From: Denitromonas halophila
Lineage (GTDB): Bacteria > Pseudomonadota > Gammaproteobacteria > Burkholderiales > Rhodocyclaceae
Direction of reading: 5' to 3'
NCBI RefSeq assembly: GCF_007625155.1
Contig: NZ_VMNK01000019.1
Coordinates: 1-64,000, forward strand
Length of the DNA stretch: 64,000 nt
The notes below the pieces were generated by a model, which was given only the letters and a program-made list of their open reading frames with translations, ran no database searches and was not told where the DNA came from. Of the stretch, positions 55,129 to 63,300 are shown piece by piece (position 1 is the stretch's first letter; each line of letters starts with the position of its first letter). A program made the translations under genes and the position numbers.

Positions 55129-55171
55129 CGACATAAAATGTCTTGACATCTTATGTCGCTGCGCCTAGGCT
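55129..55171 (+). promoter_or_regulatory. Candidate sigma-70 promoter with 30-bp palindromic operator
   Basis: The palindrome 55129-55158 reads CGACATAA-A-ATGTC-TT-GACAT-C-TTATGTCG: 14 of 15 pairs match, so four half-sites of GACAT/ATGTC. A perfect -35 box TTGACA (55143-55148) lies at its centre. A -10-like TAGGCT (55166-55171) follows at 17-base spacing. The next gene starts at 55214. A repressor bound here would block RNA polymerase directly. Confidence 0.7.
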
Positions 55172-55213
55172 GACGGCACTTATCCCGCGTTCATATCCGG
55201 TCAAGGAGCGTCA

Positions 55214-55630
55214 ATGAAAACGCTGCAGCAGCAACTCCGAGGGATCGACCACGTCATTTCCTCCACACTTGGCGGCCTGGCCGTTCAACTCCAGCCCATT
55301 CCCGGCGAGGTGCCCGTCATTCAGGTCAGCATCGCGGAGCGGGATGAGCTGCCGATCTTCATCACCTGCTCCGACGCCCAGATTCTCTGCATGTGCTTCC
55401 TTTGGACCGAAGCCGAGATCCGCCCGGAGGGCCGCACCCGACTTCTGGAGACCCTGTTGGACCTGAATCCATCGGTCCCCTTGTCATCCTTTGGCAGAGT
55501 CGGCGATCGCTTCGTCCTCTTCGGCGCGCTATCGAGGGACTCGCGCGTCGAAGACATCGCGGCCGATGTCGCGGCACTGAGCGACAACGCACTCGACGCG
55601 CTGGATGCCCTTTCAGAATTCTTGAATTGA
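55214..55630 (+). CDS. DUF2170 (YjfI-like) protein
   Basis: 138 residues from an ATG behind AAGGAG. Features: PGEVPVIQVSIAERDELPIF, DAQILCMCFLW and LLDLNPSVPLSSFGRVGDRF. Matches the DUF2170 / YjfI family, which in Enterobacteria sits next to the PspA-like YjfJ. Molecular function is unknown. First gene of the eight-gene set; PspA follows after 13 bases. Confidence 0.8.
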   Translation: MKTLQQQLRGIDHVISSTLGGLAVQLQPIPGEVPVIQVSIAERDELPIFITCSDAQILCMCFLWTEAEIRPEGRTRLLETLLDLNPSVPLSSFGRVGDRFVLFGALSRDSRVEDIAADVAALSDNALDALDALSEFLN

Positions 55631-55643
55631 CAGGAGACAGAAC

Positions 55644-56372
55644 ATGTCCGTGATCAAAAAACTGGTAAGCCTGCTGCGTGGCTCGGTCAGGGAAATCGGC
55701 GAAAGTGTGGTCGATGCCAATGCAACGCGAATCTACGAACAAGAGATTCTGGACGCCAAGAGCAGCATCGATCAGGCCAAGCGCGAGCTGGCCGGCGTCA
55801 TGGCCAAGGAAATCCAGACAGCTCGCGCGATGGAGCGCTTGCAGGCCGAGATCCTGCGTTACGAATCACTGGCCGTGGAGGCGTTGAACAAGGGTCAAGA
55901 ATCGCTGGCCGAGGAAGTGGCCGGAAAGGTCGCCGAACTTGATCAGGAGCATACCGAGCAAACCAACGCGCACGCAGCCTTTGCCGTTCAGGTTGGCAAG
56001 CTGAAGGCGCTGATCAAGAACGCCGAGGCCAAGATCCGCGAGCACGAGCGCGAAATTTCAGTCGCCCGCACCACCGAAAGCGTCTATCGCGCGACCAGTT
56101 CGATTTCCGACAATATCGCCAGCACCGGCTCTCGCCTGAGCACTGCGCGCGAGTCGCTCGAGCGCATCAAGAAGCGCCACGAGGATCTCGCCGACCGCAT
56201 GACAGCGGCCGACAGTCTGGACAAGGAGTTCGGACACCGCGCGCTGGAAGAAAAGCTCAACGCCGCCGGCATCGGCGATAACGCCGACCGCCAACGCAAG
56301 ATCATGGCACGCATCCGCACACGCGCCGAAGGCGGGACAACGCCACGGGCTGGAGATGAACCCGCAGCATGA
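55644..56372 (+). CDS. PspA/IM30-family membrane-stress protein
   Basis: 242 residues, almost all coiled coil: MSVIKKLVSLLRGSVREIGE, ILDAKSSIDQAKRELAGVMA, then heptads to about 215. PspA/IM30 are ESCRT-III-like proteins that coat and repair damaged inner membranes. The pairing with DUF2170 makes it closest to YjfJ. The C-terminal DKEFGHRALEEKLNAAGIGD is family-like. The stop overlaps the next start (ATGA). No PspB, PspC or PspF is near, so this is not the classical psp operon. Confidence 0.9.
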   Translation: MSVIKKLVSLLRGSVREIGESVVDANATRIYEQEILDAKSSIDQAKRELAGVMAKEIQTARAMERLQAEILRYESLAVEALNKGQESLAEEVAGKVAELDQEHTEQTNAHAAFAVQVGKLKALIKNAEAKIREHEREISVARTTESVYRATSSISDNIASTGSRLSTARESLERIKKRHEDLADRMTAADSLDKEFGHRALEEKLNAAGIGDNADRQRKIMARIRTRAEGGTTPRAGDEPAA

Positions 56373-56698
56373 ACGCGCCGCGCAAACCGACTCGCTGGCA
56401 AAGTTCGGATCAGGCCATTCGCGCCGTCCAGGTCGCGTTCGACGTGGAACAGGAAGTGCTGGAAGCGGTGCGTCGCTCCGCCTTCGAGCACAATCGTTCC
56501 ACGTCGGACGAGATCCGCAATCTGCTGGGCCTGCCGATTTCCAGCCGACCCAAACGCCCCCGCCTCACCGTGTCGCTATCACCATCGGACTACGAGGAGC
56601 TGGGTGCGCGCTACGACCTGTCCGCCGACGACCGGTTGGGCATCAAGGAGCGCGTCACGTCGGAGTTGGTAACGTTCGCACAAATGCATAAATCTTGA
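56369..56698 (+). CDS. Small protein with two ribbon-helix-helix-like segments (candidate regulator)
   Basis: 109 residues, overlapping the PspA stop by four bases. Residues 20-55 (VQVAFDVEQEVLEAVRRSAF, EHNRSTSDEIRNLLGLPIS) have the strand-helix-turn-helix look of MetJ/Arc proteins. A second, weaker copy lies in LTVSLSPSDYEELGARYD to the C-terminus. RHH dimers insert a beta ribbon in DNA and bind short palindromic half-sites. The palindrome upstream of the operon is therefore a natural target, by inference. Fold is a reading by eye, not a search result. Confidence 0.6.
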   Translation: MNAPRKPTRWQSSDQAIRAVQVAFDVEQEVLEAVRRSAFEHNRSTSDEIRNLLGLPISSRPKRPRLTVSLSPSDYEELGARYDLSADDRLGIKERVTSELVTFAQMHKS

Positions 56699-56744
56699 TG
56701 CTATTGTCTTGCCCTGATTTCAATCGAGGAGTGTCACGCGCACC

Positions 56745-57362
56745 ATGATCGAGTTCCTGGATGCCGCAACCCGTTTCCCGACCGCGATCTTCACGGCGCT
56801 ACTGTGCGTGGTGATCTTCTACTGGCTCCTGGCACTGGTCGGGCTGTTCGATCTCGACGCCGGCAGCCTGGATGGCGGCATCGACGACATCGGCGTAGTG
56901 GCCAGCTACCTCGTGGCCTTTGGCCTCAATGGGGTGCCGTTTTCGATCGTCGTCAGTCTGATCATCCTGATCTCCTGGACACTCAGCTGCCTCGCCGGTA
57001 TGTGGGTTCTGCCATTGCTCCCAACGGCAACCCTGGGGGCACTCGCGGGCATCGGCACGCTCATCGTGAGCTTTGCGCTGTCACTACCCGTCACGGCATG
57101 GTTGCTCCGCCCCCTGCGGGGCTTGTTCGTCACGCACTCGGCACGCTCCAACGCCGCGCTGGTTGGAGAACACTGCAAGGTACTCAGCCAGACCGTTGAC
57201 GCGCACTTTGGACGGGCCGAGGTCCACACCCGGGGCGCCAGCCTGAACATCAAGGTCTGGGCGGAGCAACCGAACACGCTGCACCGCGGCGCCACTGCCC
57301 GCATCGTCGACTACGACCCGGCCGGCGAGCGCTATCAGATCGTCGAAGACGCGAGCCACTGA
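56745..57362 (+). CDS. yqiJ: YqiJ-like inner-membrane protein with OB-fold
   Basis: 205 residues. Three to four membrane helices (TAIFTALLCVVIFYWLLALV; VPFSIVVSLIILISWTLSCL; LIVSFALSLPVTAWLL), then a C-terminal OB-fold of NfeD type (SNAALVGEHCKVLSQTVDAH, GASLNIKVWAEQPNTLHRGA). YqiJ proteins pair with the YqiK flotillin and modulate it. The flotillin gene follows after 55 bases. Confidence 0.85.
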   Translation: MIEFLDAATRFPTAIFTALLCVVIFYWLLALVGLFDLDAGSLDGGIDDIGVVASYLVAFGLNGVPFSIVVSLIILISWTLSCLAGMWVLPLLPTATLGALAGIGTLIVSFALSLPVTAWLLRPLRGLFVTHSARSNAALVGEHCKVLSQTVDAHFGRAEVHTRGASLNIKVWAEQPNTLHRGATARIVDYDPAGERYQIVEDASH

Positions 57363-57417
57363 GCGCGCCCGACTCAAGCAACTTTCACCACAATCAAACG
57401 TTCAACAAGGGGATTTC

Positions 57418-59523
57418 ATGGAGCCGATCTATGTCGCCGTGGGCATTGTCGCCCTGCTGGTGCTGGTCTTGTTCGCACTGTTCGCCAAGTTCTACCGCAA
57501 GGTCGAGCAGGGCTATGCAATGATCGTCAATACCTTGCGCGCCGAACCCGATGTCACATTCACCGGCCGGATGGTCTATCCGATCATCCACAAGGCCGAG
57601 TTGATGGATATCGCTCTCAAGACCATCGAGATCGACCGCACCGGGCATGAAGGCCTGATCTGCAAGGACAACATCCGCGCCGACATCAAGGTGAAATTTT
57701 TCGTTCGGGTTAACAAGACCGCCGAAGACGTTCTGAAGGTTGCGCAGGGCATCGGCTGCGACCGCGCCTCCAACCATGAAACACTCGAAGAGCTCTTTTC
57801 CGCCAAGTTCTCCGAGGCGCTCAAGACCGTCGGCAAGGCCATGGACTTTGTCGATCTGTACCAGGCGCGCGACCGTTTCCGTGACGAGATCATCCGTCAG
57901 ATCGGCGATGACCTGTCGGGCTACGTCCTCGAAGACGCCGCGATCGACTACCTCGAACAAACCCCGCTCTCCAAGCTCGATCCGAACAACATCCTGGATG
58001 CGCAGGGCATCAAGAAGATCACCGAACTGACCGCGGTCGAACATGTCCGCACCAACGATCTGCGTCGCGATGAAGAAATGCAGATCAAGAAGAAGGACGT
58101 CGAAACCCAGGAAACCCTGCTCGAACTGGTGCGCCAGCAGACCGACGCCGAGGCGCGTCAGCAGCGCGAGATCGCCTCGGTCCGGGCGCGCGAGGAAGCC
58201 GAAACCGCCCGCATCCAGGCCGAGGAACGCGCCAAGGCCGAGCTCGCCCGCCTCGATGCCGAACAGGCCATCACCGTTCAGCAGGAAAACGTTCTGCGTG
58301 AAAAGGAGGTTGCCGAGAACAACCGCAAGCGCGCGGTCGCCATCGAAGAGGAAAAGGTCACCCGAGCCCGCGATCTCGAGATCGTTGATCGCGAAAAGGA
58401 AGTCACGCTGCAGCGCATCGAGAAGGACAAGGCTGTCGAGGTGCAAAAGAAGGCCATTGCCGACGTGATCCGGGAACGCATCGTCGTCGAACGCACGGTC
58501 GCCGAGCAGGAAGAGGCGATCAAGGAACTGCGCGTGGTGGCCGAGGCCGACCGCACCAAGAAGTCGACGATCATCATCGCCGAAGGATCGGCCGAAGAGA
58601 AGCTGGTGCTGGAGGTCAAGGCAGCCGAAGCACAGGAGCGCCGCGCGCACCACAAGGCGGCCGAAGAGCTGACCCTGGCCGAGGCCAAGCTGAAAGTCGC
58701 GGAGAAAGACGCCGACGCAAAAAAACGCGAGGCCGAAGGCATGGAAGCGCTGGCGGCCGCGCCGGGTCTGGCCGAAGCCAGGGTCATGATGGTCAGTGCC
58801 GACGCCAAGGAGAAACAGGGCCTGGCCGATGCGAAGGTAAAGATTGCCGAAGCCGAAGCGGTAGAAAAGTACGGCCTCGCAGAAGCGGTGGCGCTGCGCG
58901 CGCGCATGGACGCCGAAGCACAGGGCAAGGAAAAGCTTGGCCTGGCGGATGTCAATGTGCGCACCGCCGATGCCGAAGCGACGGTGCTCACGGGCCAAGC
59001 GGAAGCCAAGGTCATCGGAGCGCGCTTCGAAGCCGAAGCCAAGGGTTTGCGCGAAAAGTTCGATGCCATGAGCGCCATGACCGCAGACACCCGCGCACAC
59101 GAGGAATTCCGCATGCAGCTGGAAAATGCCCACATCGAAACGCTCAAGGCCATCGATGCGCAAACCGGCATCGCCCGCGAGCAGGCGGAAGTCCTCGGCA
59201 CCGCGCTGGCCAACGCCAAGATCGACATCGTCGGTGGCCAGGGCGACTACTTCGACCGCTTCGTCAATGCGCTGGCGATCGGCAAGGGGCTGGACGGCGC
59301 GATCGCCAAGAGCAATACCCTGCAGGTCGCACTCAAGGACCATCTGAGCGGTGAGCGCGACATGATCGGCGATGTGCGCGATGTGGTCGGCGCACTCGGC
59401 GGCGCCTCGGGCGAGCTGCAGAATCTCAGCGTCGCCGCGCTGCTGACGCGGGTACTGCGCGACGGGGACGAGCAGCAGAAGGACGCGCTCAAATCGCTTC
59501 TGGACACATTCCGCAAGACTTGA
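57418..59523 (+). CDS. yqiK: YqiK-like flotillin
   Basis: 701 residues from an ATG behind AAGGGG. An N-terminal membrane helix (VAVGIVALLVLVLFALFAKF) is followed by an SPFH domain (about 30-200; RKVEQGYAMIVNTLRAEPDV, KVKFFVRVNKTAEDVLKVAQ). A very long Glu/Ala-rich coiled coil with flotillin EA repeats spans about 220-600, then a C-terminal domain (GGQGDYFDRFVNALAIGKGL). Longer than E. coli YqiK (about 550). Flotillins oligomerise and organise membrane microdomains. The antisense strand has a long open frame because of the repetitive codons. Confidence 0.92.
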   Translation: MEPIYVAVGIVALLVLVLFALFAKFYRKVEQGYAMIVNTLRAEPDVTFTGRMVYPIIHKAELMDIALKTIEIDRTGHEGLICKDNIRADIKVKFFVRVNKTAEDVLKVAQGIGCDRASNHETLEELFSAKFSEALKTVGKAMDFVDLYQARDRFRDEIIRQIGDDLSGYVLEDAAIDYLEQTPLSKLDPNNILDAQGIKKITELTAVEHVRTNDLRRDEEMQIKKKDVETQETLLELVRQQTDAEARQQREIASVRAREEAETARIQAEERAKAELARLDAEQAITVQQENVLREKEVAENNRKRAVAIEEEKVTRARDLEIVDREKEVTLQRIEKDKAVEVQKKAIADVIRERIVVERTVAEQEEAIKELRVVAEADRTKKSTIIIAEGSAEEKLVLEVKAAEAQERRAHHKAAEELTLAEAKLKVAEKDADAKKREAEGMEALAAAPGLAEARVMMVSADAKEKQGLADAKVKIAEAEAVEKYGLAEAVALRARMDAEAQGKEKLGLADVNVRTADAEATVLTGQAEAKVIGARFEAEAKGLREKFDAMSAMTADTRAHEEFRMQLENAHIETLKAIDAQTGIAREQAEVLGTALANAKIDIVGGQGDYFDRFVNALAIGKGLDGAIAKSNTLQVALKDHLSGERDMIGDVRDVVGALGGASGELQNLSVAALLTRVLRDGDEQQKDALKSLLDTFRKT

Positions 59524-59528
59524 GGCGC

Positions 59529-59774
59529 ATGAACATGCAAGAGAATCGAGACTATCTTGAGCTCGCTTTCCGCTCGATCGAATGCTTTTCCAACGACGGC
59601 AAGCTCGATGTCGGAGAACTGCAGAAACTCGTCGATATCGTTCTGCGCGATGGCCTCGTTGACGACAACGAGAAGCGCGTCCTGCGCAGCATTCTGCGTC
59701 GTCTGACGACCGCCGAGCTGACGCCGGAGATGCTTGCCCGGATCGAGTCCGTACGGACCCAAACCGGAATCTAG
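59529..59774 (+). CDS. TerB-like small acidic protein
   Basis: 81 residues from the ATG at 59529 (a TTG overlapping the flotillin stop is in frame). Helical, with two acidic D-G-x-x-D-x-x-E elements: SNDGKLDVGELQKLVDIVLR and DGLVDDNEKRVLRSILRRL. This is the pattern of TerB/DjlA-like domains that sense or bind metal or a partner at membranes. It is far shorter than full TerB (about 150), so it may be one half of the fold. Six bases after the flotillin stop. Confidence 0.6.
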   Translation: MNMQENRDYLELAFRSIECFSNDGKLDVGELQKLVDIVLRDGLVDDNEKRVLRSILRRLTTAELTPEMLARIESVRTQTGI

Positions 59775-59778
59775 GCCG

Positions 59779-60327
59779 ATGCGACAACGCCACCTCACCT
59801 GCCCGTGCGACACGGGCACCGGATTCGCATCAACGTCATTGAGCGAAGGCTTGGGCGCGTTGCAATGCTCCGGTTGCCAGGGCGTGCTGATTGCGCTGGA
59901 CGACTACCGCCGCTGGCGCGAACACCACCCCGATGTGCCAGCGCCGCCGGCCGCCGCCACGGTCGCCGCAACGAATGAACCGGCGTTCGCTCGACCGTGC
60001 CCGGCCTGCGGCCGGCCGATGAGCCGTCACCGCGTCGGACTCTTGCCCGACTTTCGGCTCGACCGCTGCAGCCCGTGCCAGCTGGTCTGGTGCGACGACG
60101 GCGAGTGGACACGACTCAGTCACGCCCGGCTCGCCCAGGCACTGGATCACATCCTGACCGACGCATGGCAGCAGGCACTGGTCGCACAGGAAAACCGGGC
60201 GCGACGCGAGGCCGAGATCCGCAAACGCCTCGGCGACGACACCTATGAAGAACTGCAACGCATCCGCCAATGGCTGGCGACACAGCCCAATCGTGTGGAA
60301 TTGATCGGTCTGCTGAGCGCCGACTGA
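59779..60327 (+). CDS. Zinc-ribbon (TFIIB-type) protein
   Basis: 182 residues, ATG four bases after the preceding stop. Two zinc ribbons: C..CDTG with CSGCQGVL near residues 9-37, and CPACGRPM paired with DRCSPCQLVWCDDGEW (about 73-113). A helical C-terminus follows (AQENRARREAEIRKRLGDDT). The zf-TFIIB type C-P-x-C-G..L-D-x-C-x-x-C-x-G/L-x-W-x-D pattern is clear. Role unknown; may anchor the neighbouring large ATPase-like protein. Confidence 0.75.
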   Translation: MRQRHLTCPCDTGTGFASTSLSEGLGALQCSGCQGVLIALDDYRRWREHHPDVPAPPAAATVAATNEPAFARPCPACGRPMSRHRVGLLPDFRLDRCSPCQLVWCDDGEWTRLSHARLAQALDHILTDAWQQALVAQENRARREAEIRKRLGDDTYEELQRIRQWLATQPNRVELIGLLSAD

Positions 60328-60361
60328 ACCTCCGCCCACTGCTGAACGCAAACACGGAATC

Positions 60362-63300
60362 ATGATGGCCGACACTCCCTCCGAGCCCGTCGCTGACGAC
60401 ATCGACACCACGGTGACCGACAGCGGCAGCTATGAGCTGCTGAAGAAACGCCTTGCCGACCAGGGCGCTCGCCTGAAGGAAAAGACCCGCGCACTGAACG
60501 ACGCGCGCATTGCGGAGTTCGGCCGCTCCGACAGTGCGCTGGTCATGCGCACCCGCGCCCGCACCGAGAACAACTGCACCGCCCGCGACATCGTCCGCAT
60601 CGGCAATCTGCTCCTGCTGGGCTACAACGTGTTCATCGGCCTGCGCAAGGAGACACGGGTGGCCGACGTGTTTTCGCTATACCGGTTTGCCGCGGCCGAC
60701 GGTAGCGAAGAGCTCGAGCCCGTACCCCTGGACAACACGTTTCTGGGCGACCCCCGTTTTTGCGCGGATTTCCGCGAGCTCTACGCCTACTACAAGCAAG
60801 CCAGCCTGATTCAGCTACGGATCAATCAACAAAAGCTGCTAGCCGCATTCCAGATCGGCCAGCAACTTCACGATGTGCGTGTTTTCCGCTGGTCAATCGA
60901 ACCCGGAGGCGCACTCCGCTATATCGACAATCGCGGCGAACGCGACATCGCCCTGCCACCGACCCACGACTTCGAATGGACGCTGGCTACGCGAGACAAC
61001 CACGTCGGCGGCAAACACCCCCACGTGAACATCCTCGATCTGCTTTTTGTCGAAACCGTGGGTGGCGACCTCACGGTCAAACTGGAGAACAACACCGAAT
61101 CCGGGCTGGGCATCTATAGCGAACCGGTTGAAGACCGCAACCAGGCGCTTGCCGACGCCGAGATTGCCTACGCGCGCATCGGGTCGCTCGTCCTGCTCAA
61201 GATCCGCCCCTACCGGGAAAAGGATGAGCGCTTCCTGGTCTTCAACACACGCACCCGGAAGGTACTGCGCATCGACGCCATCGGCCGCTCCTGCGTCCAG
61301 CTGCCCGAAGATCACGGCATCATCTTTCCGGGCGGTTACTACCTGCAGTCGGGCGACCACAAGCGCTTCGATCTGCCGCACGACCTGGCCACCCAACTGC
61401 GCTTCAAGCGGATGCTGCGCTCGCCCAACGGTGAAGACGTGCTCTACGTGTTCTACCAGCCGGGCAAGGGCTACTACGCCCTGTTCTCCTACAACCTGAT
61501 CAACAAGACGCTGGGCACGCCGATCATTTCCAACGGCTATGCCCACTTCGACGACGGCCGGATTCTGGTCTTTCAGGCCGAAAGCATCGAACCGACCCGC
61601 AACCATCCGATGCAACTGTGGCAAACCCCCTTCGTCAGCGACGAGCACGCGGCACAGGCGCCGGTGGCACAGGGGTTCTTTGGCCGCATCGGCAATGCCG
61701 AGCTGGTCCGCGGCATCTCCGAGCTGAACGGCATCGCCCGCGCGGTCGAAGAGCAGGCGCCCACTCGAACCGCCTATGACGCCCTGATCAGCCAGTGCGT
61801 GCGCAGCCTTGATGCCTATTTCTGGCTCGACGACGCGGCCGCTGGCAGCCTTGCGACCGACGTTCGCGCCATCGCCGATGGCGCCCGCGCCACGCTCGAC
61901 GAGTTCGAGAAAGTCGAAGGCATCCGTCGCGACACCGCGCACGCACTGGCCGAGGCCGAAGGGCGTCAGCGCGCCTTGATGACCGACATCGCCAGCATGC
62001 TGTGGCAATACCCCGACGACTTCGTTCGCGCGCTGGGCTGGGTGCGCGAGCAACGCGGCCGGCTACAGACGCTGAAGGAGTTGCGCTACACCGATCTGCC
62101 GCGCATCGACGCCATGGACGCCGCTCTGGTGGAGGAACAACAGCGGGTAGGCGAGCGCGTGATCGGCTTTCTTGCCGACGAACGCGCTTTCGACACGCAC
62201 CGGAGCGCACTCGAACGCATCGGCAAGCAGTTGCCCGACGCCGCCACCAGCGAGGACATCGCCACACTACTGGCCGAACTGGACTGCAGCGCGGCCGGTC
62301 TCGACCTGCTGACCGAGCAACTGGGCAACCTGCCCGGTGGCGACGCCGTGGTGCGTACGCGCATCCTAGACAACATCTCGGCCATCTACGCCGACATCAA
62401 CCGCTTGCGCGCCAAGGCCCGAAAACAGCGCAGATCGCTTGGCGCGACCGAAGCCGCGGCAGAGTTCGGCGCCCAGTTCAAGCTCTTTGGCCAGGCGGTG
62501 GAGAATGCGCTCGAACTGGCGGATACGCCCGAAAAATGCGACGACGCGCTCACCCGCCTGCTGGCCCAGCTCGAAGAGCTCGAAGGACGGTTCGCCGATC
62601 AGGAGGCCTTCATCGGCGATATCGCGGCCAAACGCGAAGCCGTCTACGAAGCCCTCTCGGCGCGCCGCCAAACCCTGCTCGAAGCCCGACAGCGCCGCAA
62701 CCAGGCCCTCGCCGACGCGGCTGCACGCATTCTCGACGGCATTGCGCGCCGGGTCGGCCAGCTCTCCGATATCGAGCAAGTCCACACCTACTTCGCCGCC
62801 GATGCGTTGATCGCCAAGTTACGCAAGCAGATCGACGAGTTGCGCACCCTGGGCGCCGCCGTTCTCGCCGATGATGTCGAGACACGCCTCAAGACCGCGC
62901 GCGATCAAGCCATCCGCACGGTACGCGACCGTCACGAACTGGTCGCCGACGATGGCAACACGCTGCGTTTCGGCCGCCATGCCTTCACCATCAACCGACA
63001 GCCGCTGGATCTCACGCTGGTGCCCCGGGACGGCGACCTGGCCTTTCACCTGAACGGCACCGACTACTTCGGTAACGTCGCGGATACACGGCTTTCCGCC
63101 CTCAAGAACCACTGGGATCAAGCCCTGATCTCGGAGAGCACCGCACTCTACCGCGCGGAGTACCTCGCCGGCACCCTGCTCGACAGCGCACTCGCCGGCC
63201 GAGCCACGTGCTCCTGGCAAGCACTCCAAACGCTTTGCCTCGAAGGCCCGGAGGCCCAGCCTCGCCTGCTGGAACTGGTGCGCCAGTTCAGCGCGGCGCG

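Noticed and set aside
55214-56372. Classical pspABC-F operon
   Set aside because: No PspB, PspC or PspF-like gene is adjacent; the neighbour is DUF2170, so the YjfJ branch is more likely.
57394-59793. Minus-strand open frame of 799 codons
   Set aside because: Mirror of the flotillin's repetitive Glu/Ala codons; Phe/Leu/Gly-rich translation and no start signal.
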